NCBI GenBank assembly: GCA_004554585.1
Contig: SFLH01000008.1
Span: 21,373-85,372, forward strand
Source: Clostridiales bacterium
GTDB taxonomy: Bacteria > Bacillota > Clostridia > Oscillospirales > Oscillospiraceae
Direction of reading: 5' to 3'
DNA length: 64,000 nt
Below, piece by piece: positions 48,119 to 55,828 of the stretch (its first letter is position 1; every line of letters begins with the position of its first letter). The notes beneath the pieces are model-generated. The model did no database searches. It saw only the letters and a list, made by a program, of their open reading frames with translations, and was not told where the DNA came from. The position numbers and the translations under genes are program-made.

Positions 48119-48628
48119 TTGCTCAACAAGATCTTTTTGCAGGGCCGGCTGGTGGCCGACCCGGAGCTGCGCCACACCCAGAGCGGCGTGGCCGTGGCCT
48201 CCTTCCGTCTGGCCGTAGACCGGGACTTTAAGGACCGGGAGACCGGCGAGCGGAAAGCCGATTTCATCAACATTGTCGCCTGGCGGCAGACGGCCGAGTT
48301 CGTCTCCCGCTTCCTCACCAAGGGCCGGCTGGCCATTGTGGAGGGCAAACTCCAGACCCGGGACTACACCGACCGGGACGGCAACCGCCGGTACGCCACA
48401 GAAGTGGTGGCCGACAACGTCTACTTCGGTGACTCCCGCCGGGACGGGGAGGGCGGCTATTCCCCTGCTCCCCCAGCCAGCCGCGGCGGCTACGGCGCCC
48501 CCGCTGGCAGCGGCTATGCCCCGTCCGGCAGCAGCTACGCTCCCCCGGCAGATGGCGGTTATCCCGCCGCCCCCGCGGTGGACCAGTTCGCTGACCTGAC
48601 CGACGACGACGGCGAGCTGCCCTTCTGA
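48119..48628 (+). CDS. ssb: Single-stranded DNA-binding protein, TTG start
   Basis: The 169-residue protein has the OB fold (MLNKIFLQGRLVADPELRHT, GVAVASFRLAVDRDF, RKADFINIVAWRQTAEFVSR), a Gly/Pro/Ser/Tyr-rich linker and the acidic tail DDDGELPF that recruits partner proteins. It begins at TTG 48119, the usual position of the family's Met; the ribosome site is a G-run (GGGGGGGA). It sits between rpsF and rpsR, as is standard in Firmicutes. Confidence 0.96.
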   Translation: MLNKIFLQGRLVADPELRHTQSGVAVASFRLAVDRDFKDRETGERKADFINIVAWRQTAEFVSRFLTKGRLAIVEGKLQTRDYTDRDGNRRYATEVVADNVYFGDSRRDGEGGYSPAPPASRGGYGAPAGSGYAPSGSSYAPPADGGYPAAPAVDQFADLTDDDGELPF

Positions 48629-48687
48629 GCCCCTCTTGTTTGAGGCCCTCAGACCACTTTCATTCTATTTCAAGGAGGTTTGCTACC

Positions 48688-48930
48688 ATGGCTATGGATA
48701 GAGAACGCCCCCGCGGCGGTCGGAAACGCCGTAAGGTTTGTACGTTCTGCGTGGATAAGGTCGAGCACATCGATTATAAGGACTCCGCCAAGCTGCGCCG
48801 GTTCCTTTCCGAGCGCTCCAAGATTCTGCCCCGCAGAACCACCGGCACCTGTGCCATGCATCAGCGCCAGCTGACCGAGGCCATCAAGCGCGCTCGTCAG
48901 ATCGCTCTGCTGCCCTACGTGACCGACTGA
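48688..48930 (+). CDS. rpsR: Small-subunit ribosomal protein bS18
   Basis: The 80-residue protein contains KRRKVCTFCVDKVEHIDYKD and the conserved SKILPRRTTGTCAMHQRQLT, AIKRARQIALLPY. The CxxC and second Cys suggest a zinc-binding (C+) form. AAGGAGG precedes the ATG. It is the last gene of the rpsF operon. Confidence 0.97.
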   Translation: MAMDRERPRGGRKRRKVCTFCVDKVEHIDYKDSAKLRRFLSERSKILPRRTTGTCAMHQRQLTEAIKRARQIALLPYVTD

Positions 48931-48942
48931 GTCTGTCCGTTC

Positions 48943-48975
48943 AAGACGCGCCGCTTCCCGGCGCGTCTTTTTCTT
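48943..48975 (+). terminator. Terminator of rpsF-ssb-rpsR
   Basis: An 11-bp perfect stem (AAGACGCGCCG / CGGCGCGTCTT), loop CTTCC, followed by TTTCTTT. Confidence 0.9.
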
Positions 48976-49004
48976 TCCCACCCCATCTAGAAAGGAGCTC
49001 CTCT

Positions 49005-49811
49005 ATGCCCCCCTTCACTGCCTGCATCGTCCAAACCACCTCCCTGCCCTACAACAAATCTGCCAACCTGGCCCGGGCTCTGGAGGCCATGGAGACCGCC
49101 GCCGCCCAGGGCGCCGGGCTCATCCTCTTCCCCGAGATGTTTCTGACCGGCTACCTCATCCGCGACCGCTTGGAGGAGCTGGCCGAGGACCTGGACCACG
49201 GCGCCGCCCTCCAGGTCCTGCGGCAGAAGGCCCAGGCCCTGGGGCTGGGCGTGGTGATGGGCATGCCCCTGAAACACCCCGGCGGCAAGCCCTACAACGC
49301 CGTGGTGATGATCGACCGAGACGGCACCATCGCCGGCACCCAGGCCAAGACCCACTTCTTCGGCGGCGAGGAGAAGATGTTCGACCCTGGCACCAGCCTG
49401 AAGGCCTTCGACACCTCCTTCGGCCGCATGGGCATCCTGGTCTGCTACGACGGCGAGTTCCCCGAGACCGCCCGCACCCTGGCCCTGGACGGGGCCAAGC
49501 TCCTGTGCATGTGCGCGGCCAATATGAGCCCCTACGAGGACTACCACTTCCAGTACATGCGCACCCGGGCCATGGAGAACCGGGCCTACACCCTGTACTG
49601 CAACTACGTGGGCACGGAAAAGCGGTTCCACTACTGCGGCCAGAGCGGGGCCTTCCACCCCACCGGCAAGATCCTGGCGGAAGGGGACACCGAAACGGAA
49701 GCCTTCCTCTACGCCCCAGTAGACATGGCCGACACCATCGCCCAAGACGATTTCCTCAACTATCTCAACCACCGTCACCCCGACCTGTACCACCCGGACC
49801 TGTGCCGGTGA
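49005..49811 (+). CDS. Carbon-nitrogen hydrolase (nitrilase superfamily)
   Basis: The 268-residue protein shows the Glu-Lys-Cys triad of the superfamily: Glu in LILFPEMFLTGY (about residue 44), Lys in TQAKTHFFGGEE, Cys in MGILVCYDGEFPETARTLAL. The C-terminal part has SPYEDYHFQYMRTRAMENRA and YCNYVG. It is an amidase of the omega-amidase/aliphatic amidase type; the substrate is not clear. GAAAGGAG precedes the ATG. Confidence 0.9.
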   Translation: MPPFTACIVQTTSLPYNKSANLARALEAMETAAAQGAGLILFPEMFLTGYLIRDRLEELAEDLDHGAALQVLRQKAQALGLGVVMGMPLKHPGGKPYNAVVMIDRDGTIAGTQAKTHFFGGEEKMFDPGTSLKAFDTSFGRMGILVCYDGEFPETARTLALDGAKLLCMCAANMSPYEDYHFQYMRTRAMENRAYTLYCNYVGTEKRFHYCGQSGAFHPTGKILAEGDTETEAFLYAPVDMADTIAQDDFLNYLNHRHPDLYHPDLCR

Positions 49812-49874
49812 CGCCGTTGCTTTCCAGCCCGGCGGCGATCGACTCAGGCTGAAACACCCGAGGAGGAATGCCCT

Positions 49875-50393
49875 ATGAACAATGTGATCCTTATCGGCAT
49901 GCCCGGCGCGGGCAAGAGCACCTTGGGGGTGCTGCTGGCCAAGACCTTAGGCATGACCTTCCTGGACACCGACCTGCTCATTCAGCAGCGGGAGAAGGCC
50001 CTGCTGCCCGCCATCATCGCCCAGCGAGGGGTGGACGGCTTTCTGGAGGTAGAAGGCCAGGTCTGCGCTGGTCTCCACGCCCAAAACGCGGTCATCGCCA
50101 CTGGCGGCAGCGTGGTCTACCAGCCAGAGGGCATGGCCAACCTGCGGGCCCTGGGCACGGTGGTCTACCTCAAGTGGGGCTACCGCACCCTCTCCCGGCG
50201 GCTGGGGAACCTGAAGAACCGGGGAGTGGTCCTCCGCCCCGGCCAGACATTGCGGATGCTCTACGATGAGCGGGTGCCCCTGTATGAAAAGTACGCCCAC
50301 CTCACCGTAGACTGCGGCCGGCAGGACATCGAGCACACCTTGCAGCGAGTCCTGCAGGCCCTGAAAAAATTTGAGAACCCATCCAAGGAATAA
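49875..50393 (+). CDS. aroK: Shikimate kinase
   Basis: The 172-residue P-loop kinase has NVILIGMPGAGKSTLGVLLA (Walker A), the shikimate-binding Asp in FLDTDLLIQQRE, ATGGSVVYQPEG and the lid Arg in LKNRGVVLRPGQTL. It phosphorylates shikimate on the way to chorismate. GAGGAGG lies 8 bases before the ATG. Length and motifs are typical, although the usual FRxxE motif reads GFLEVEG, so a related small-molecule kinase activity cannot be ruled out. Confidence 0.8.
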   Translation: MNNVILIGMPGAGKSTLGVLLAKTLGMTFLDTDLLIQQREKALLPAIIAQRGVDGFLEVEGQVCAGLHAQNAVIATGGSVVYQPEGMANLRALGTVVYLKWGYRTLSRRLGNLKNRGVVLRPGQTLRMLYDERVPLYEKYAHLTVDCGRQDIEHTLQRVLQALKKFENPSKE

Positions 50394-50398
50394 AAAAG

Positions 50399-50437
50399 CA
50401 GCGTGTCCCCGCCGCGCAAGGGGACACGCTGTGTTTT
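50399..50437. terminator. Bidirectional terminator between aroK and queT
   Basis: CAGCGTGTCCCC (50399-50410) pairs with GGGGACACGCTG (50420-50431), with T5 on the plus strand and T6 on the minus strand. Confidence 0.88.
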
Positions 50438-50440
50438 TGA

Positions 50441-50977
50441 TTAAGCCGAATGGGCCCGCCGGAAACTCCGCCGGGCTTCCGGCACATACCGGCGCAGGTA
50501 GCTGACGTTGGGGATGGCCCGCAGCAGCAGGATGCCCAGCACGTAGCACACCACGGCCTCGCCGATGCCCACCCACAGGGCGTTGACGGCAAACAGGGCG
50601 GGGAACTGAGCGGAGAAGCCCACCTCGTACCAGGCCAGCATACCGCCCACCAGGACCATGTTGCACACCACCGGGGGCAGGGGGGCCAGCCAGGCGTGGT
50701 TGGTCTTCTGAGTGAGGATGGCCGCGATGAGGGTGGCCAGAGAGCCGATGACGATGTCGATGGGGCCATAGGGGCTGAGCAGGTTGGCCACCAGGCAGCC
50801 CACAAAAACACCCGGCCAGGTGCCGGGGAAAAGGAAGGGGAGCACCGTCAGGGCCTCGGAGAAGCGGAACTGGACGGGGCCGTAGGCCAGGTTCATGGCC
50901 GAGGCCACCAGGGTCAGGGCGGCGTAGGCCGCAGCGATGACCCCGTTGAGGGCCAGCAGTTGGGTTTTTGAGCGCAT
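50441..50977 (-). CDS. queT: QueT family queuosine-precursor transporter (ECF S component)
   Basis: The 178-residue membrane protein has about six helices with the QueT motifs LNLAYGPVQFRFSEALTVLP (seen as MNLAYGPVQFRFSEALTVLP), FLVANLLSPYGPIDIVIGSL-like CLVANLLSPYGPIDIVIGSL, and VVCNMVLVGGMLAWY. QueT is the substrate-binding subunit of an energy-coupling-factor transporter for preQ1 or queuine. GGAGG precedes the ATG. A structured leader of more than 100 bases lies upstream, the usual place for a preQ1 riboswitch. Confidence 0.9.
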   Translation of the reverse strand: MRSKTQLLALNGVIAAAYAALTLVASAMNLAYGPVQFRFSEALTVLPFLFPGTWPGVFVGCLVANLLSPYGPIDIVIGSLATLIAAILTQKTNHAWLAPLPPVVCNMVLVGGMLAWYEVGFSAQFPALFAVNALWVGIGEAVVCYVLGILLLRAIPNVSYLRRYVPEARRSFRRAHSA

Positions 50978-51105
50978 GTGTCTTTGCCTCCATTTTCGTA
51001 TTTAGAGTACGGCGCGCGAACCGTACAGCGGCGGACGGCCAAGGCCATCTGCCGGTTGGACCGGGTGTGGAAACCAGTCGTGGATAGGATACCACATCGG
51101 GAGAC
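50978..51105 (-). promoter_or_regulatory. Structured queT leader, possible preQ1 riboswitch
   Basis: On the minus strand a TATCCT -10 near 51087 starts a leader with three possible hairpins: CCGGTCCAACCGG, GGCC/GGCC around TT, and GTACGG-N8-CCGTAC (about 51009-51028). It does not match the class I preQ1 consensus tail. A class III or other type is possible; I could not confirm one by eye. Confidence 0.35.
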
Positions 51106-51124
51106 AAATTGCCAGAAAAATTTT

Positions 51125-51178
51125 CAGCGGGCCGAGAAGGAAACGGGGCTTGTCCCCCGCTCTCTTCCCGGCCCGCTG
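51125..51178 (-). terminator. Terminator of obg
   Basis: CAGCGGGCCG and CGGCCCGCTG pair around a long GC-rich loop, followed on the minus strand by AAAATTTTTC, 16 bases past the obg stop. Confidence 0.7.
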
Positions 51179-51193
51179 TCGGGTCAGAAACAC

Positions 51194-52474
51194 TCAGCGC
51201 TGGTATTCAAAGTCCAGGTTGTACAGGCTCACCAGGTCCCCGTCCTTGATGCCCATCTCCTCCAGCCGGTCAAACAGGCCGGCGTTGCGGAGCATCCGGT
51301 CAAACCAGTTGCGGGATTCGTAGTTGGAGAAGTTCACATTGGCCATGATCTTCTGCAGCCAGGGGCCCTCCACGATCCACACATCGTCCTCGTGGCGGAT
51401 GGTGAGGGGCTCGGTGGTGTCCACCTGGGGCGGGCGCTCCACGTACTCTGGCTCGTAGGTGATCACCGGCGGCAGGTGGGCCAGCTCGCCGGCGGCGGCC
51501 TTCATCAGCTCCCGCACCCCCTGGTGGGTGGCGGCAGAGAGCTCGAAGAAGGTCATGCCCTTTCCTTCCACGTGGGCCTTGAGCTTTTCCAGAAGCGTTC
51601 GGTCGGTGAGGATGTCGGTCTTGTTGGCCGCCACGATCATCTTCCGGCTGGCCAGCTCCGGGCTGTATTCCTTGAGCTCGGCGTTGATGGTCTCAAAGTC
51701 CTCCACCGGGTCCCGACCCTCAGAGCCGGACACGTCCACAATGTGGATCAGCAGCCGGCAGCGGTCGATGTGCCGCAGAAAGTCGTGGCCTAAGCCCGCC
51801 CCCTCGGCAGCGCCCTCGATGATGCCGGGGATGTCCGCCATGACGAAGGACACCCCTTCGTCCACAAAGACCACCCCCAGGTTGGGAAACAGGGTGGTGA
51901 AGTGGTAGTTGGCGATCTTGGGCCGGGCCTTGGTGGCCACGGACAGCAGGGTGGATTTCCCCACGTTGGGGAAGCCCACCAGGCCCACGTCCGCCAGGAG
52001 CTTGAGCTCCAGCAGCACCGTGCGCTCCTTGCCGGGCAGGCCCGCCTTGGCAAACTGGGGGGTCTGGCGGGTGGGGGTGGCAAAGTGCTTGTTGCCCCAG
52101 CCCCCGTTGCCCCCCCGGCACAGGACGAAGGGCTCGTCGTCGGACATGTCCCGGATGATCTCCCGGGTCTCCGCATCCCGGACCACGGTGCCCCGGGGGA
52201 CCTTGATGATCAGGGGAGCGCCGTTCTTTCCGGTGCACTGCTTGCCGGCCCCGTTGCCCCCGTTCTCAGCCACGTATTTCCGCTTGTACCGAAAGTCCAT
52301 CAGGGTGGACATCCGGTCGTCCACCTGGAGGATCACGTCGCCGCCCCGGCCGCCGTCGCCGCCGTCGGGGCCGCCGGCGGCCACGTACTTCTCCCGGTGA
52401 AAGGCCACCGCCCCGTTGCCTCCGGCCCCGGAGCGGACCAGGATGCGGGCGGTGTCGATGAATGTATTTGCCAT
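51194..52474 (-). CDS. obg: GTPase Obg/CgtA
   Basis: The 426-residue GTPase has the glycine-rich Obg domain (residues 1-158: FIDTARILVRSGAGGNGAVA, GGPDGGDGGRGGDVI), the G domain (VGFPNVGKSTLLSV P-loop, DIPGIIEGAAEGAGLG, NKTDIL) and the C-terminal OCT domain (ESRNWFDRMLRNAGLFDRLE). Obg acts in 50S ribosome maturation and stress. ATG 52474 has GGAGG upstream. It follows rpmA but is separated from it by a T-run terminator. Confidence 0.96.
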   Translation of the reverse strand: MANTFIDTARILVRSGAGGNGAVAFHREKYVAAGGPDGGDGGRGGDVILQVDDRMSTLMDFRYKRKYVAENGGNGAGKQCTGKNGAPLIIKVPRGTVVRDAETREIIRDMSDDEPFVLCRGGNGGWGNKHFATPTRQTPQFAKAGLPGKERTVLLELKLLADVGLVGFPNVGKSTLLSVATKARPKIANYHFTTLFPNLGVVFVDEGVSFVMADIPGIIEGAAEGAGLGHDFLRHIDRCRLLIHIVDVSGSEGRDPVEDFETINAELKEYSPELASRKMIVAANKTDILTDRTLLEKLKAHVEGKGMTFFELSAATHQGVRELMKAAAGELAHLPPVITYEPEYVERPPQVDTTEPLTIRHEDDVWIVEGPWLQKIMANVNFSNYESRNWFDRMLRNAGLFDRLEEMGIKDGDLVSLYNLDFEYQR

Positions 52475-52511
52475 TGGGCACCTCCATTTCTGTGGATGGC
52501 AGATGGGAAAA

Positions 52512-52538
52512 AAGCCCCGGACGGTTCGTCCGGGGCTT
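52512..52538 (-). terminator. Terminator between rpmA and obg
   Basis: A 12-bp perfect stem (AAGCCCCGGACG / CGTCCGGGGCTT), loop GTT, followed on the minus strand by six T. Some read-through would be needed if obg has no promoter of its own. Confidence 0.88.
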
Positions 52539-52553
52539 GGGATTGGGCGGAAA

Positions 52554-52841
52554 TTACTCCGCAGCGACCTCCACGATGGAGACCTGCTTGCGGTCCTTAC
52601 CCAGCCGCTCAAACTTGACGCGGCCATCCTTCAGGGCAAACAGGGTATCGTCCTTGCCGATGCCCACGTTGGTGCCGGGATGGATGTGGGTACCGCGCTG
52701 ACGGACCAGGATGTTGCCGGCCAGGACGAACTGACCGTCGCCCCGCTTGACGCCCAGACGCTGGGCCATGGAGTCACGGCCGTTCCGGGTGGAGCCCACG
52801 CCCTTTTTATGGGCAAAGAACTGAAGTCCGATGTGAAGCAT
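52554..52841 (-). CDS. rpmA: Large-subunit ribosomal protein bL27 (precursor)
   Basis: The 95-residue protein is L27 with the Firmicutes N-terminal extension MLHIGLQFFAHKKGVGSTRN. The LQFF-A site is cut by the Prp protease encoded by the preceding gene, exposing the AHKKG end that reaches the peptidyl-transferase centre. GGAGG precedes the ATG and overlaps the prp stop region. Confidence 0.96.
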   Translation of the reverse strand: MLHIGLQFFAHKKGVGSTRNGRDSMAQRLGVKRGDGQFVLAGNILVRQRGTHIHPGTNVGIGKDDTLFALKDGRVKFERLGKDRKQVSIVEVAAE

Positions 52842-52845
52842 TTGG

Positions 52846-53175
52846 TTACACCTCCATAACGTTCATGTGTTCGGGATATTCCTCCTGCAGCTGCACGAAG
52901 TAGACCATCAGGGCGGCCAGAAGGGTCTGGCAGACCTCGTCGGCCTCTCCGGTGAGGTTGCGGGGAAGTTTCAGGGTGATGGAAGCATCCTTTTCGCTGA
53001 CCTTAACCCCGGCCTCCAGCCCCAGCACGTCGTTGATGGCGCACTCGGTCAGGCGGACGGCGCTGGTGATGGCGGCGCAGAGGATGTCCTCTCCCGCTTG
53101 GGCCAGGCCGCTGTGGCCGGCCACGGTAAAGGCCAGCAGGCGGCTGCCCTCGGTGACGAAGGATGCTGTGGTCAT
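52846..53175 (-). CDS. prp: Ribosomal-processing cysteine protease Prp
   Basis: The 109-residue protein has the catalytic His in FTVAGHSGLAQAGEDILCAA and the catalytic Cys in DILCAAITSAV. Prp removes the N-terminal extension of L27. It lies in the conserved order rplU-prp-rpmA; its ATG shares one base with the rplU stop (TGATG). Confidence 0.95.
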   Translation of the reverse strand: MTTASFVTEGSRLLAFTVAGHSGLAQAGEDILCAAITSAVRLTECAINDVLGLEAGVKVSEKDASITLKLPRNLTGEADEVCQTLLAALMVYFVQLQEEYPEHMNVMEV

Positions 53176-53483
53176 CAGGCGTTGATCTTCTTGATCTCGA
53201 CCTTGGTGTAGGGCTGACGATGGCCCTGACGCAGACGATAACCCTTCTTGGGCTTGTACTTAAAGATGACGACCTTCTTGCCCTTGCCGTTCTTCACCAC
53301 GGAGGCGTCCACGCTGGCACCCTCCACCAGGGGAGCGCCGAACTTGGGCTCGTCCCCCAGGACGGCCAGAACCTTGTCGAACTTGACCTCGTCGCCGGCC
53401 TGCTGAGGCAGCTTCTCGATGAACAGAACGTCACCCTCGGCCACCTTATACTGCTTTCCGCCGGTCTCAATGATTGCATGCAT
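53175..53483 (-). CDS. rplU: Large-subunit ribosomal protein bL21
   Basis: The 102-residue protein reads MHAIIETGGKQYKVAEGDVL, IEKLPQQAGDEVKFDKVLAV and ends GYRLRQGHRQPYTKVEIKKI, which is L21. GAGGTG precedes the ATG. It is the first gene of rplU-prp-rpmA and has a consensus promoter and a structured leader. Confidence 0.97.
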   Translation of the reverse strand: MHAIIETGGKQYKVAEGDVLFIEKLPQQAGDEVKFDKVLAVLGDEPKFGAPLVEGASVDASVVKNGKGKKVVIFKYKPKKGYRLRQGHRQPYTKVEIKKINA

Positions 53484-53614
53484 TGCTCTTGCACCTCTTT
53501 CCTTAATTACGGGCTCGCTGTCGGGGGCGAGGCACGGGCGGGTTTTCGCCCGACCTGCTTATGACCCATTCAAAGCGGCTTTGAAATTATAACAGCCAGC
53601 AGCGGGAAAGTCAA
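53484..53614 (-). promoter_or_regulatory. Promoter and L21-type leader of rplU
   Basis: On the minus strand TTGACT (53609-53614), 17 bp, TATAAT (53586-53591). The leader of about 95 bases contains CGGGCG-N6-CGCCCG (53535-53552) and GCCTCGCCCCCGACAGCGAGC. Firmicutes rplU leaders often carry the autoregulatory L21 RNA element; assignment here is by location and structure only. Confidence 0.7.
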
Positions 53615-53637
53615 GGGAAATCCACAGAATATTTCCC

Positions 53638-54729
53638 CTATTTCAGTTCCCCCCGGTACCACCCGGTGGCGCCGTCCTTTTTGGCCAGCGCCCCCCGGCT
53701 GGTGCGCCGGACGATGGCCAGCCGCTCCCCCGCCTTCACCGGCAGCAGGTAGTCGGTGGAGTCCAGGCAGTAGGTCCCCTGGGGGCCCTGGCGGAGGTAA
53801 TCGGTGAGAATGTCCAGTTCCCTGCCGGTCTCCCGGTGGCGGCAGCGGGAGAACTCCTCCCCCAGCTCCAGCACTTCTACCTCACTGTGCCCCCAGCGGA
53901 TGTTCAAGGGGTCCGCCGAGGGAGCCTGGTCGTCCTGGGCGGTCATCACCGGGAAGCCGTCGTAGGCCACGTAGGCGAAGTCCTCCCCCGGCCCTTGGGG
54001 CAGGATGAGGGCATTGAGCTGGCCGTCGGCCTTCAGGGAGCAGCCCCCGTCGATGCTGGCGATGTGCCGCTGGGGCAGGATGAGGGGCTTTGCCGAGGGG
54101 ATGTCCGGCCGGTAGAGGGTCACCGGCCAGTGACCCACCACCACCCAGCGGCGGAAATTCCGTCCCTGGCTGAGGAAGTCGTCGTTTTTCATGCACTGCC
54201 GGGCCACCAACTGTTCCAGGCCGTCCTCCCGAGGCACGCCCCCGTGGACAAAGAGATAATCGTCGTGCAGGAGGATGGTGGGCATGGCCCGGAGAAAGGC
54301 CAGTTCCTCTGGGAACCGTTTCTCGATGGCCTGGCGGGCGGCGGCAAAGTCCTTGGGACTGCTCACGTCGATGCCCGCCTGGTGGGCCATGGACACCCAG
54401 GCGCACTTCTCCCCCCAGAAGGCCCCGTACTTGGCCGCAATCTCATCGGGCCAGGCGCCGCTGAGAAAGCCCAGGGTCACATCGTCGCAATTGCCCTGGA
54501 CGAAATGGATGGTGTACCGCTTCCGCAGATCCATCAGGTAGCGCAGGGTCTCCAGCCCACCGGTGGATTTCTCCAAAATATCCCCCAGCACAATGAGGAC
54601 ATCATCCCCGGAAAACCCCACTTTTTTCAGCAGCCCTTGGAGGAAGGGCAGGTTGCCGTGGATATCGCTGATCACCAGCACCCGCCGGTCTTTGGGCAGC
54701 GCCAGGGGGCGCACCACCGCGTTTGCCAT
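53638..54729 (-). CDS. Calcineurin-like metallophosphoesterase
   Basis: The 363-residue protein has the metal-binding series of the family: LVISDIHGNLPFLQ (DxH), VLGDILEKSTGG (GD), VQGNCDD (GNxD), and further His in VHGGV and VGHWPV (GHxxx). The C-terminal part (from about 290) ends in SDLPVKAGERLAIV-like beta strands (here DYLLPVKAGERLAIVRRTSR), perhaps an SH3-like module. It probably acts on phosphoproteins or dinucleoside polyphosphates. The start is 4 bases after prmA. Confidence 0.88.
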   Translation of the reverse strand: MANAVVRPLALPKDRRVLVISDIHGNLPFLQGLLKKVGFSGDDVLIVLGDILEKSTGGLETLRYLMDLRKRYTIHFVQGNCDDVTLGFLSGAWPDEIAAKYGAFWGEKCAWVSMAHQAGIDVSSPKDFAAARQAIEKRFPEELAFLRAMPTILLHDDYLFVHGGVPREDGLEQLVARQCMKNDDFLSQGRNFRRWVVVGHWPVTLYRPDIPSAKPLILPQRHIASIDGGCSLKADGQLNALILPQGPGEDFAYVAYDGFPVMTAQDDQAPSADPLNIRWGHSEVEVLELGEEFSRCRHRETGRELDILTDYLRQGPQGTYCLDSTDYLLPVKAGERLAIVRRTSRGALAKKDGATGWYRGELK

Positions 54730-54733
54730 GGTC

Positions 54734-55678
54734 TCAGCCCACCTTGGCTTCCAGGGCCACCCAGCCGTTCTTCTCCCGGCGGCGGGTCACCTGCAGGCCC
54801 GCTTCTTTCAGGGCGGCGGCCACCTCGTCAGCCCGGGTGTCGATGATCCCCGAGCACAGGAAGGTCCCTTCCTCCGCCAGCAGCCGGGGGACCACCGGGG
54901 CCAGGGGAATGATCACGTCGGCCACGATGTTGGCCAGCACCAGCCCCGCCTTCTCCTGGGCCAGTTCCTCCACCAGGCTCCGGTCGCTGATGACATTGCC
55001 CGCCAGGAAGCGGCACTGGTCTCGGCCGATGCCGTTGAGGGCGGCGTTTTCATAGGCCACGTCCACCGCCTTGGGGTCGATGTCCACCCCGGTGGCGTGG
55101 CTGGCCCCCAGGCACAGGGCGGCCACAGCCAGGATGCCGCTGCCGCAGCCCAGGTCCAGCATCCTCTCCCCGGGCCGAAGCACTTCCTGGATGCCCTCCA
55201 GGCACAGCTGAGTGGAAGCGTGGGAGCCGGTGCCGAAGGTCAGGCCGGGATTCATCAGCAGCCGGACCGCCCCCTCAGGGAGCTGCACGGTGTCCCGCTC
55301 CCACTCGGGCACGATCCAGAGCCTGGCCCCCACGGCCAGGGGCCGGTAGTATTTCTGCCAGCTGTGGGCCCAGTCGTACTCCCGCAGGGGCACGGTGGTG
55401 TAGGGCAGGTTGACCCCCTGCAGATAGCCCGCCAGCTGCTGTTTGCCGTCGGCGTCGTCGGTGACGTAGAGCTTGATCCGGGAGACCCCTTTCATCCGCT
55501 CCAGCAGCTCGTCGTCCACGTAGTCCCAATACTGGCGGTTCTCCTCCAGGAAGGCACGAAACTCCTCCTCTTCCTCCACCACCAGGCCGGGCACCCCGTT
55601 GGCGATGAGCTGGGCGCTCACCTGGTCCAGTTCTTCGGCCTTCACGTTCAGGCTGACCTCCAGCCACACACTGTCCAT
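54734..55678 (-). CDS. prmA: Ribosomal protein L11 methyltransferase
   Basis: The 314-residue protein has the N-terminal L11-recognition domain (WLEVSLNVKAEELDQVSAQL) and a SAM-dependent methyltransferase domain: NPGLTFGTGSHASTQLCLEG, MLDLGCGSGILAVAALCLGA, GVDIDPKAVD and LANIVADVIIPLA. ATG 55678 is chosen as AGGAGG stands 7 bases before it; ATG 55684 is only one base from it. PrmA trimethylates L11 in the cytoplasm. Confidence 0.95.
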   Translation of the reverse strand: MDSVWLEVSLNVKAEELDQVSAQLIANGVPGLVVEEEEEFRAFLEENRQYWDYVDDELLERMKGVSRIKLYVTDDADGKQQLAGYLQGVNLPYTTVPLREYDWAHSWQKYYRPLAVGARLWIVPEWERDTVQLPEGAVRLLMNPGLTFGTGSHASTQLCLEGIQEVLRPGERMLDLGCGSGILAVAALCLGASHATGVDIDPKAVDVAYENAALNGIGRDQCRFLAGNVISDRSLVEELAQEKAGLVLANIVADVIIPLAPVVPRLLAEEGTFLCSGIIDTRADEVAAALKEAGLQVTRRREKNGWVALEAKVG

Positions 55679-55754
55679 GTCCATTCCTCCTCTTGCGGAA
55701 ACTTCTCACTGCTCACCATCTTATCATGCTTTCTCCCCCCGCGCAACACGCAGA

Positions 55755-55784
55755 AAATGCCCACCGCTTTGGCGGTGGGCATTT
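55755..55784. terminator. Terminator after the thiolase gene
   Basis: A 13-bp perfect stem (AAATGCCCACCGC / GCGGTGGGCATTT), loop TTTG. On the minus strand it ends the thiolase transcript. Confidence 0.75.
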
Positions 55785-55828
55785 CTGACCGGATGAAACC
55801 TCCGGCGGGGATGATGCACTTGTCCGGC

